From: Belnapia moabensis DSM 16746
Lineage (GTDB): Bacteria; Pseudomonadota; Alphaproteobacteria; Acetobacterales; Acetobacteraceae
DNA: 64,000 nucleotides
NCBI RefSeq assembly: GCF_000745835.1
Contig: NZ_JQKB01000003.1
Coordinates: forward strand, 62,001-126,000
Direction: 5' to 3'
Shown here: piece after piece, positions 57,146 to 64,000 of the stretch
How positions within the stretch are numbered: the stretch's first letter is position 1
Layout of the letters: each line of letters starts with the position of its first letter
The notes under the pieces: model-generated
What the model was told of the DNA's origin: nothing
Databases searched by the model: none
Seen by the model: the letters and a program-made list of their open reading frames with translations, nothing else
Made by a program: the position numbers and the translations under genes

Positions 57146-59767
57146 ATGCCCGATAGCGCTCCGCAGACGACCCGCCGGGCCGATTACCGGCCGCCGGCCT
57201 TCCTCATCGATACGGTCGAGCTGGAATTCCGGCTGAATCCGGCGGCGACGCTGGTGCGGGCGCGGCTGGCCTTCCGGCGGAACGGGCCGGGGGAGTTCCG
57301 GCTCGACGGCGACGGGCTGGCGCTGCTGGACGCGAGGCTCGACGGGGTGGCACTGGCGGAGGGGCGGGCGAGGCTCGGCGGGGACGGGTCGCTGACCATC
57401 GGCGATGCGCCCGACCGGGGCGTGCTGGAGACGCTGGTGCGGATCGCGCCGGAGAAGAATACCGAGTTGTCGGGGCTCTATACCTCGGGGGGGAATTTCT
57501 ACACGCAGTGCGAGGCGGAGGGGTTCCGGCGGATCACCTTCTTCCCCGACCGGCCGGATGTGATGGCGCGGTACAGCGTCACCATCCATGGCGACAAGAC
57601 GCGCTGTCCGGTGCTGCTCTCGAACGGCAATCCGGCGGGCGCGGGGGATGGCGGGGACGGGACGCATTGGGTGCGGTGGGACGACCCGCATCCGAAGCCG
57701 AGCTACCTCTTCGCCTTGGTCGCGGGGGAGCTGGTAGCGGTGAGCGACCGCTTCACCACGCAGTCGGGGCGGGAGGTGGCGCTCAATATCTGGGTGCGGC
57801 GGGGCGACGAGGATCGCTGCGGGCATGCGATGGACAGCCTCATCCGCTCGATGCGCTGGGACGAGGAGGTGTTCGGGCTCGAGTATGACCTCGACGTGTT
57901 CAACATCGCCGCCGTCTCCGACTTCAACATGGGGGCGATGGAGAACAAGGGGCTCAACGTCTTCAACACCAAGTATGTTCTCGCGCGGCCGGAGACTGCG
58001 ACGGATGGGGACTACCAGGGCATCGAGACGGTCATCGCACACGAGTATTTCCACAACTGGACAGGCAACCGCGTCACCTGCCGGGACTGGTTCCAGCTCT
58101 CGCTAAAGGAGGGGCTGACGGTCTTCCGCGACCAGGAGTTCAGCGCCGACCAGGGCAGCCGGGCGGTGAAGCGCATCCGCGACGTGCGGGGGCTCCGGGC
58201 GGCGCAGTTCCCGGAGGATGCGGGGCCGATGGCGCACCCGGTGCGGCCGGACAGCTATATCGAGATCGACAATTTCTACACGCCGACCGTCTACCAGAAG
58301 GGCGCGGAGGTGGTGCGGCTGATCCATACGCGGATCGGGGCGGCGGCCTTCCGCCGGGGGATGGATCTCTACATATCGCGTTGCGATAACCAGGCGGTGA
58401 CGATCGAGGATTTCGTCGCGGCGATGCAGGAGGCGTCGGGCATCGACCTGTCCTCCTTCATGGGCTGGTACGACCAGGCGGGAACGCCGGAGCTCGTCGC
58501 CGAGGATCGCTATGACGCGGAGGCGCGGCGCTGGGTGCTGACCCTGCGCCAGAGCTTGCCGGCGACGCCGGGGCAGGCGGAGAAGCATCCGGTGCCCGTT
58601 CCAGTCGCCATGGGGCTGCTCGATGCTGGCGGGCGCGAGGTGGCGACGCGGATGGCCGGGGAGAACGAGGCGAAGCCGGGGACGCGGGTGGTGCTGCTCG
58701 AACAGGGCGAGCAGAGCTTCGTCTTCGAGGATGTGGAGGGGCCGCCGGTCCCTTCCCTGCTGCGGGGCTTCTCGGCGCCGGTGAAGCTGAAGGGTGTCGC
58801 GCCGGAGCGGCTGCGCTTCCTCGCCGTGCACGACACGGACCCCTTCGTCCGATGGGAGAGCGGGCAGCAATATGCCGCGGGGCTGATGCTCGGGATGGTG
58901 GCGGCGCAGCTGCGTGGCGAGGCGCTCGGCTTCGATGCGGCGCTGGAGGAGGCGGTGCGCAACACGCTGCGCGGGGCGGAAGCGGACCCGGCCTTCGCCG
59001 CCGAGGCGCTGGCGCTGCCGGGCGAGGGCTTCCTCGCCGACCAGATGGAGGTCGCCGAGCCGGCGGCGGTGCATGCGGTGCGCGAGCATCTGCGGCGGGA
59101 GATCGGGCGGCGCTGCGGCGATGCGCTGCGCGAGGCCTATGACGGGCTAGCGGAGGCGGGCGAGTACCGCGTAGACGGGCGGAGCATCGGGCGGCGGGCG
59201 CTGCGCAATGCCTGCCTCGCCTATCTCGTGGCGGCGGGGGATGTCGGGCTGGCCGAAGCGCAATACCGCGAGGCGGGGAACATGACGGATCGGCTGGCGG
59301 CGCTCTCGTTGCTAGCGGATGCGGAGGGACCCGCGCGGGAGGAGCCGCTTGCGGATTTCCATGCGCGCTGGCGAGGCGACGACCTGGTGCTCGACAAGTG
59401 GTTCTCGATCCAGGCGATGTCCTCGCGAGCGGATACGATGGCGGCGGTTCGGGCGCTCTACGGGCATGCGGATTTCGACCTGCGCAACCCGAACCGGGCG
59501 CGGTCGCTGATCGGAGCCTTCGCCTCGGGGAATCCGCTGCATTTTCACCGTGAGGATGGCGAGGGGTACCGGTTCCTGGCGGATGCGGTGATCGCGCTCG
59601 ACCCGATCAACGGCTCGATCGCGGCGCGGATGGTGGGGCCGCTTGGGCAGTGGCGGCGGCAGGCGCCGCAGCGGGCGGCGCTGATGCGGCAGGAGCTGGG
59701 GCGGGTGCTGGCGGTGCCGAAGCTGAGCAAGGGGACCTTCGAGAAAGCATCGAAGGCGCTGGCCTGA
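57146..59767 (+). CDS. pepN: aminopeptidase N
   Basis: 873 residues, full length of the M1 family (E. coli PepN type). Exopeptidase motif GAMENKGLNVF, zinc motif H299-E300-Y-F-H303 with the third ligand Glu downstream in LKEGLTVFRDQEF. DUF3458 Ig-like and C-terminal helical domains follow. Cytoplasmic, removes N-terminal residues from peptides. Single gene, 80 bases after the Bug receptor. Confidence 0.96.
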   Translation: MPDSAPQTTRRADYRPPAFLIDTVELEFRLNPAATLVRARLAFRRNGPGEFRLDGDGLALLDARLDGVALAEGRARLGGDGSLTIGDAPDRGVLETLVRIAPEKNTELSGLYTSGGNFYTQCEAEGFRRITFFPDRPDVMARYSVTIHGDKTRCPVLLSNGNPAGAGDGGDGTHWVRWDDPHPKPSYLFALVAGELVAVSDRFTTQSGREVALNIWVRRGDEDRCGHAMDSLIRSMRWDEEVFGLEYDLDVFNIAAVSDFNMGAMENKGLNVFNTKYVLARPETATDGDYQGIETVIAHEYFHNWTGNRVTCRDWFQLSLKEGLTVFRDQEFSADQGSRAVKRIRDVRGLRAAQFPEDAGPMAHPVRPDSYIEIDNFYTPTVYQKGAEVVRLIHTRIGAAAFRRGMDLYISRCDNQAVTIEDFVAAMQEASGIDLSSFMGWYDQAGTPELVAEDRYDAEARRWVLTLRQSLPATPGQAEKHPVPVPVAMGLLDAGGREVATRMAGENEAKPGTRVVLLEQGEQSFVFEDVEGPPVPSLLRGFSAPVKLKGVAPERLRFLAVHDTDPFVRWESGQQYAAGLMLGMVAAQLRGEALGFDAALEEAVRNTLRGAEADPAFAAEALALPGEGFLADQMEVAEPAAVHAVREHLRREIGRRCGDALREAYDGLAEAGEYRVDGRSIGRRALRNACLAYLVAAGDVGLAEAQYREAGNMTDRLAALSLLADAEGPAREEPLADFHARWRGDDLVLDKWFSIQAMSSRADTMAAVRALYGHADFDLRNPNRARSLIGAFASGNPLHFHREDGEGYRFLADAVIALDPINGSIAARMVGPLGQWRRQAPQRAALMRQELGRVLAVPKLSKGTFEKASKALA

Positions 59768-60196
59768 CGCGCCCAGCCATGGCGGTGAGGAATGCAGCGG
59801 CCCGCGAACCGGCGCAGCCGGCTTCACGGGCCCGTTCCGGTTGCAGTTCAGGCAATTCCAAGCTCACACCGATGAAGGGCCGGGCGAATACTGGTGCGTA
59901 CTGTTATTTGAACTCCCTTCTGGACGGGAGATGCCGATCAGGTGGGATCATTCCCTCGGTCGGACAGCAGTCGAAATGCCGAAAGACTTGGCGATCCCCA
60001 TGGCATTTCCCGACTGCAGGGCGCGAAGCGACGAGATCAACTCGGACGTCCCGTCCGGACATGCGAAGGCGGCAAGCGAGAGCGTGAGCCGCGATCCGGT
60101 GATCGTGGGCTTCCGGCCGGAGGATCCGGCGTTGCCAGGATAAACCAAGGCGCTCACGACGCGATTACAGGTCGGTCATGCGCGTGAGGATGCCTG
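59768..60196. other. low-coding stretch after pepN with one doubtful reading frame
   Basis: 429 bases in which no frame has a clear ribosome site. Base composition is lower in GC and codon use is unlike the neighbours (many TTT, CTT, GAA-type codons in the only protein-like frame, 59841-60143). Start of a disturbed region with an orphan gene and transposase relic. Confidence 0.5.
59841..60143 (+). CDS. doubtful small protein, possible gene remnant
   Basis: 100 codons from a TTG without a Shine-Dalgarno sequence. Protein-like core EYWCVLLFELPSGREMPIRW, then a polar tail. I do not recognise it. Codon choice differs from the flanking genes, so it may be a transferred or decaying gene, or chance. 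Confidence 0.25.
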   Translation: MQFRQFQAHTDEGPGEYWCVLLFELPSGREMPIRWDHSLGRTAVEMPKDLAIPMAFPDCRARSDEINSDVPSGHAKAASESVSRDPVIVGFRPEDPALPG

Positions 60197-60913
60197 ATGA
60201 GCAAGGAGGCCGGGCACGAACCCACCGGGTCGAGGTTCGACATGGAGACGCTCAACAGCGCCGTCCAGACGCTCGCCATCGTGCTGGCCGGCGCCTGGGG
60301 CGTCTACACCTTCATCTACGAGGCCAAGATTGCGCCGGGCCTCGCGCCACCGAGCGTGTCCGTCACGAGCACGCTGGAGAGGGTCGGCCAGAGGGGGGAC
60401 CTCGTCGCCATCCGCTCGACTGTCACCAGGACCAATGTCGGCCAGGCCGAGGTGCGCGTCCTGGGCCTCACCTACAACGTGGTGGGCGTCAGGACGCGTT
60501 TCGGCGAGCCCTCCGCGGCGGGCGCGATGCCCGAGCAGCTTCCCGGGTCCAGCACGATCGCCCAGGCCAGGTATTACGACGAGCCCGAGGGCGGCGAGGT
60601 GATCCTGCGCCACGGGGTACTGTTCGAAGGCGCCACTGCGCTGCCGAGCGAGCGGTCGGCGCTCAACCCCGGCGAGGCCGTCCCCCGCGACCTCATCTTC
60701 TATGCAGATCCGAACCGTTTCGACTCCATCCGCTTCCAGGTCGAGCTGTCCTACGCGAAGATGTCGGAGCCCCCCGTGCCGCTGGTCTTCGAGGCCCGCC
60801 GGGATGGGCGGATCGCGGCCGTCCCGGGCCCGGACTGCCGGGCGGAACCGTCGCGTTGCCAGGCCCTGGTCACGACCGATTTCGGCACGGAGTTCTCCCT
60901 CTGGCGGCCTTGA
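60197..60913 (+). CDS. hypothetical membrane-anchored protein
   Basis: 238 residues. One hydrophobic segment near the N-terminus (about 24-43, AVQTLAIVLAGAWGVYTFIY), then a predicted beta-rich soluble domain with an SVTSTLERVGQ opening and strands around VTRTNVGQAEVRVLGLTYNV. Two Cys near the C-terminus (DCRAEPSRCQ) could form a disulfide if it lies outside the membrane. Family not recognised. Its stop is directly followed by a transposase relic, suggesting that it is accessory. Confidence 0.6.
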   Translation: MSKEAGHEPTGSRFDMETLNSAVQTLAIVLAGAWGVYTFIYEAKIAPGLAPPSVSVTSTLERVGQRGDLVAIRSTVTRTNVGQAEVRVLGLTYNVVGVRTRFGEPSAAGAMPEQLPGSSTIAQARYYDEPEGGEVILRHGVLFEGATALPSERSALNPGEAVPRDLIFYADPNRFDSIRFQVELSYAKMSEPPVPLVFEARRDGRIAAVPGPDCRAEPSRCQALVTTDFGTEFSLWRP

Positions 60914-61072
60914 GCCAACGCACCGTCGCCGCGAAGAAGAACGGGCAGTCTTCTCGTATCGGGCGGCGACGGCATGGCGTTCCCCGAGGCGCGCCCAAGG
61001 AATCTCGACCAGCTGTTCGGTCGGGCGAATTCCTTCGATCCGAAGGCTTCGGCCGATCGGCGTTCGCTCTGG
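60911..61072 (-). mobile_element. degenerate C-terminal relic of an IS5-family transposase
   Basis: Minus-strand translation reads RPTEQLVEIPWARLGERHA then VAARYEKTAR (codons 60961-60941 for the last seven), followed after a one-base frame shift by FFFAATVRWL. This matches the conserved end of IS5-type transposases (RxATRYDKTARNFLAAVxLAA). No upstream DDE domain or terminal inverted repeats remain. It lies between the orphan gene and the LysE gene. Confidence 0.5.
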
Positions 61073-61088
61073 CAGGATTTGTCGGGCT

Positions 61089-61661
61089 TCAGAGTGAGGC
61101 GAGGACCGAGGCGGCCATCGCCACCAGCGTCGCGGTGACCGCGAGGCGGATGGGGCGGTGCCAAGCAAGGGCTAGACGCTGGCAGGCTGGCCTCGCCAGC
61201 AGGATGGCGAGCCCGAGGGAGGTGGCGAGGGCGGTCGCCGTCACCGCGAGCGGCACCAGGGGCACCTTGGCGTCCAGCAGGGCGAGCGGGCCGAGGAATT
61301 GCGCAGCGAAGAAGGCGGCGGTTATCGGGTTGGTGGCGGCGGCGCAGAAGCCGGCGGTGAATTCGGCCCCGCCGATGCGATGGCCGGTCTCGGGTAGGCG
61401 GCTGCGGGCGATGGCGAGGGCGGCCCAGAGCAGCAGGGCGGCCGCGGCCAGGCGGCCGGCTGCGGCCCAGCCGGGGGCGGCAGGGGCGCCCTGCAGGGTC
61501 GCCGCCAGGGCCGCGTTCAGCGTGCCGGCGCCGAGGGCGATGCCAAGGCAGGCCGGCAGGGCGCCGCGCGCTCCGTGCAGCGCGGCGACGCCGGCGATCA
61601 CCAGGAGGTTTGGGCCGGGCGTGACCAGGATCGCCAGATAGGCCAGCAGGAAGTCACGCAC
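61089..61661 (-). CDS. LysE-family amino-acid exporter
   Basis: 190 residues from a GTG start. About five to six hydrophobic segments; the family opening AYLAILVTPGPNLLVIAG with TPGPN, GIALGAGTLNAALAA, and NPITAAFFAAQF. LysE/RhtB proteins export amino acids; substrate unknown. Ten bases downstream of the small secreted-protein gene, likely one transcript. Confidence 0.85.
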   Translation of the reverse strand: MRDFLLAYLAILVTPGPNLLVIAGVAALHGARGALPACLGIALGAGTLNAALAATLQGAPAAPGWAAAGRLAAAALLLWAALAIARSRLPETGHRIGGAEFTAGFCAAATNPITAAFFAAQFLGPLALLDAKVPLVPLAVTATALATSLGLAILLARPACQRLALAWHRPIRLAVTATLVAMAASVLASL

Positions 61662-61671
61662 GGGGCCGGGC

Positions 61672-61902
61672 TCAGCGTGCGGGGGTGCAGACCGTGCCGA
61701 CCAGGACCAAGCCTTCGGTCGCCTGCTCCGGGTCGGCGCTGGCGGGGCCGATGGGCGCGGGTGTCGTGGTGTAGAGCGGGCGGCATTCGTGGCGCGGTGG
61801 CTGGGGTAGGCCGATATCCGGCTCATCATTGTCGGCGGCGGCAGGGAGACTCAGGACAAGCGGGAGCGCGGCCAGGGCGAGGCCGAATATCGCATGGCGC
61901 AT
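61672..61902 (-). CDS. small secreted/periplasmic protein, 76 residues
   Basis: Signal peptide MRHAIFGLALAALPLVLSLPAAA followed by about 53 residues, Pro-rich (IGLPQPPRHEC, TTTPAPIGPASADPEQ), with two Cys (HEC and VCTPAR) that may pair. Unrecognised. The ATG at 61902 has AAGGA eight bases upstream; another ATG at 61911 overlaps that site. Followed by the LysE gene. Confidence 0.6.
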   Translation of the reverse strand: MRHAIFGLALAALPLVLSLPAAADNDEPDIGLPQPPRHECRPLYTTTPAPIGPASADPEQATEGLVLVGTVCTPAR

Positions 61903-61911
61903 GGTGACCAT

Positions 61912-62160
61912 CCTTTTCTTTGAGCCACGCTAATGATCGGCGTAAGTCTTGGGGAATCCGAGTCGATAATGGATATTTGCCCAGGATGTGAGGGTTGTTT
62001 CCGGGCGAATACTTCTGTCTCCTCATGGATGTAGTGTCGTCCCAATACTGGACGCCGGACGGCACATGATCCCGTGGCATGGGACGAAGCGCGAGGCAGG
62101 TTTCATGTGACGGGAGGCGGCATCGGCGCGATGCTGCGGGAACAGGCATGGGAGGAAAGC
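61912..62160. other. gene-free stretch upstream of the VOC relic
   Basis: 249 bases with lower GC than neighbours at 61920-62040. No gene, tRNA or strong hairpin seen. It should hold the promoter of the leftward small-protein/LysE pair and whatever drives the relic and the gamma-glutamyltransferase gene. Confidence 0.4.
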
Positions 62161-62334
62161 ATGGGCGTGCGGGCGCTCGGCTATGTCGGGATCGAGGCGA
62201 GCCGGATGGAGGAGCGGAGCGGAGCGCAGATCGCCTTCCGCCTTGCTGACCGCAGGCAGCGGATGCTGGCAGGGAACCACACCCCAATGCCTGGAGGATG
62301 CAGCTGGTGGGACCGGCCGAGAGCGGCGAAGTGA
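62161..62334 (+). pseudogene. 5' relic of a VOC-family (extradiol dioxygenase/glyoxalase-like) gene
   Basis: An ATG with a strong GGAGGAAAGC ribosome site opens MGVRALGYVGIEASRMEE, the N-terminus of BphC-like VOC proteins. After that, about 15 expected residues are missing, and AFRLADRRQRMLAG resumes the family pattern (xALRxDDRxQRL). The frame then drifts and stops at 62334, far short of the usual 290-300 residues. Its end overlaps the start of the next gene, so the deletion probably fused the old leader to that gene. Confidence 0.55.
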
Positions 62335-63962
62335 CGCGGCCGGAGCGGCGACTCCCCTCCCCGCGCGCGATGGTCGTCGCGCCGCAGCCGGAGGCGGTGG
62401 AGGCGGGTGCGGCGATGCTGGCGGCGGGCGGCAATGCGCTGGATGCGGCGCTGGCCTGCGCGATCACCCAGGGCGTCGTCGATCCGATGATGTGCGGCAT
62501 CGGCGGAATCGCCACCTTGCAGGTCTTCGACCCGGCCAGCGGGACGCATACGGTGCTCAACGGGCTGGGGACCTGCCCGGCGGCGGCACGCCCGGACATG
62601 TGGGCGGAGCATTTCCTCGGCGAGTGCCCGGACGGGTTCGGCTATCGCGTGCGGGGGTATGAGAACGAGTGCGGAGCGCAGGCCGTCACCGTGCCGGGGG
62701 CGGTGCGGGTCTTCGCCGAGGCGCATGCGCGGCTCGGGCGGAAGGACTGGGCCAGCCTGTTCGAGGCGGCGATCGGCTTCGCCGAGGAGGGGTGGATCAT
62801 CCGGCCGCATGTGCAGGCGATGTTCACCCTCGACGAGCGGCCCTATGGGCGGATGAGCTATCCGGAGAAGCTTGGCTACACCGAGGATGGGCGGCGGCTC
62901 TACCTGCGGGAGGACGGGACGCCGAAGCGGCTCGGCGAGGTGGTGCGCAACCCGGAGCTGGCGGCGACGCTCCGGGTGCTGGCCGAGGGTGGGGCGGAGG
63001 AGTTCTACCGGGGGCGGATCGCGCGGGCGATCGTCGCGGCGATGGAGGCGCGGGGCGGGCTGATCGACGCCGGGGACCTCGACGGCTTCCGAGTGGCGGA
63101 GGGGGCGCCGCTGCGCGTGCCCTATCGCGGGTATGAGCTGGCGCTGCCGGAGCCGCCGGCGGGGGGCGTCGTCGTCGGCGAGATGCTGCGGATCCTGGAG
63201 CGCTTCGACCTCGTGGCGCTTGGGCACAACACGCCGGACTACGTCGCGGTGGTGGCGGAGGCGATGAAGATCGCGGGCATCGACAAGGAGGCGCATGTCT
63301 GCGACCCGGCCTTCCAGGATGTGCCGGTCGGGCGGCTGCTGTCGGACGGGTATGCCGATGCGTGTGCGGCGCGCATCCGGCGGGGGGAGCGGGCGAGCCT
63401 CACCCGCGCGGGGAGCGACGCGCCGAACACCACGCATGTCTCCTGCGTCGATGCGGAGGGGATGATGGTGTCGATGACGCATACTCTCGCCGTACCCTCG
63501 GGCCTCATCGTGCCGGGGATGGGGTTCATGCTGAACGGGGCGATGAACTGGATGGACCCGCGGCCGGGGCGGGCGGGCTCCATCGCGCCGGGGAAGCGAC
63601 GGTATTCCTCCATGACGCCGACGATCGTGCTGCGGGAGGGGAAGCCGGTCGTGACGCTCGGGGCGCCGGGCGGAGCCTGGATTACCGTCGCCGTCGCGCA
63701 GGTGCTGCTCAACCTGCTCGACTGGGGCATGGGGATGCAGGAGGCGGTGATGGCGCCGCGCTTCTCGGCAACGAGCGAGACGATCGACCTGTCGAACCGC
63801 ATTCCGCGCGCGACGGAGCGGGCGTTGCGGGCGATGGGCTATGCGACGAAGCGGAGCTACCAGAGCTACGCCTTCGCCGGGGTGCATGGCATCGCCGTCT
63901 GGGACGGCACCGCAGAGGGCGGAGCCGATCCGCAGCGGGATGGGTATGCGGCCGGGGTCTAG
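62298..63962 (+). CDS. gamma-glutamyltransferase family protein
   Basis: 554 residues. Ntn-hydrolase precursor with autocleavage site before T378 in NTTHVSCVD; GGNALDAALA near the N-terminus and the small-subunit motifs SSMTPTIV, LGAPGGAWI. No signal peptide is evident, so a cytoplasmic member (acylase or GGT-like) is likely. The ATG at 62298 touches a GGAGG with no spacing; the GTG at 62331 is an alternative start. The upstream leader appears to come from a broken VOC gene. Confidence 0.88.
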   Translation: MQLVGPAESGEVTRPERRLPSPRAMVVAPQPEAVEAGAAMLAAGGNALDAALACAITQGVVDPMMCGIGGIATLQVFDPASGTHTVLNGLGTCPAAARPDMWAEHFLGECPDGFGYRVRGYENECGAQAVTVPGAVRVFAEAHARLGRKDWASLFEAAIGFAEEGWIIRPHVQAMFTLDERPYGRMSYPEKLGYTEDGRRLYLREDGTPKRLGEVVRNPELAATLRVLAEGGAEEFYRGRIARAIVAAMEARGGLIDAGDLDGFRVAEGAPLRVPYRGYELALPEPPAGGVVVGEMLRILERFDLVALGHNTPDYVAVVAEAMKIAGIDKEAHVCDPAFQDVPVGRLLSDGYADACAARIRRGERASLTRAGSDAPNTTHVSCVDAEGMMVSMTHTLAVPSGLIVPGMGFMLNGAMNWMDPRPGRAGSIAPGKRRYSSMTPTIVLREGKPVVTLGAPGGAWITVAVAQVLLNLLDWGMGMQEAVMAPRFSATSETIDLSNRIPRATERALRAMGYATKRSYQSYAFAGVHGIAVWDGTAEGGADPQRDGYAAGV

Positions 63963-64000
63963 CGGTAGCCCGGGTCGGTGAGGTTGGTCAGCGGGAAGGC
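63959..64000 (-). CDS. C-terminus of an unidentified leftward gene (truncated by window end)
   Basis: The last 13 codons read AFPLTNLTDPGYR then TAG, in a frame open to the window edge. The stop overlaps the gamma-glutamyltransferase stop (convergent). Too short to identify. Confidence 0.4.
   Translation of the reverse strand, partial: AFPLTNLTDPGYR

Noticed and set aside
62181-63887. A 568-codon minus-strand frame over the gamma-glutamyltransferase gene
   Set aside because: Shadow of the plus-strand enzyme, which has an intact autocleavage motif.

Overview
The window is a GC-rich chromosome segment, almost fully coding, from an alphaproteobacterium. The most likely source is a Roseomonas-like member of the Acetobacteraceae; this is an inference. 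It rests on the fused ispDF gene, the conserved dusB-ntrBC-ntrYX-hfq-hflX-mazG neighbourhood, a HemB whose metal site carries Asp where zinc enzymes carry Cys, two tripartite-tricarboxylate (Bug) receptors without their membrane partners, and frequent GTG starts with 4-base gene overlaps. There is no rRNA, CRISPR array, prophage or intact insertion sequence.

0-10 kb: a truncated alpha/beta hydrolase, tRNA-Ser(UGA), an LpxR-type lipid A deacylase, a three-gene phosphorelay (CHASE3 kinase, single-domain regulator, receiver-HWE kinase), a pyruvate-dehydrogenase-E1-like transketolase, an LLM flavin oxidoreductase and a glycerophosphodiester phosphodiesterase (GDPD). The GDPD gene is preceded by three 7-base repeats spaced like a Pho box, so phosphate-starvation control is likely.

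10-20 kb: an aldehyde dehydrogenase; a malonate-type cluster (malonyl-CoA decarboxylase, MatC-like carrier, class III CoA-transferase in the place usually held by malonyl-CoA synthetase); a YheT-like hydrolase; an SDR; and hemB overlapping metY.

20-33 kb: rpiB-glyA-nrdR, a MmgE/PrpD protein, cell-wall genes (mltB-rlpA, dacC), and tmk-holB-metG-tatD-MBL followed by mazG. Between the MBL gene and mazG is an AT-rich segment with near-consensus DnaA boxes and a 13-mer-like element. It is a candidate replication origin or other DnaA-binding locus, although local gene orientation argues against an origin.

33-47 kb: a long leftward run, dusB-ntrB-ntrC-ntrY-ntrX-dat-HAD-hfq-hflX-IMPase-pirin, tightly overlapping, with ispDF divergent from dusB. 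It joins nitrogen-status signalling, RNA chaperone and ribosome-rescue functions, and a D-amino-acid transaminase.

47-64 kb: small and accessory genes: two unrecognised proteins and a SHOCT protein, cutA, a thiolase divergent from an acyl-CoA carboxyltransferase, DUF3597, glutathione-dependent formaldehyde dehydrogenase, two Bug receptors, a TetR operon with a readable operator/promoter, pepN, then a disturbed stretch (59.8-62.3 kb) with an orphan membrane-anchored protein, an IS5-type transposase relic and a VOC-family gene relic, and finally a gamma-glutamyltransferase.
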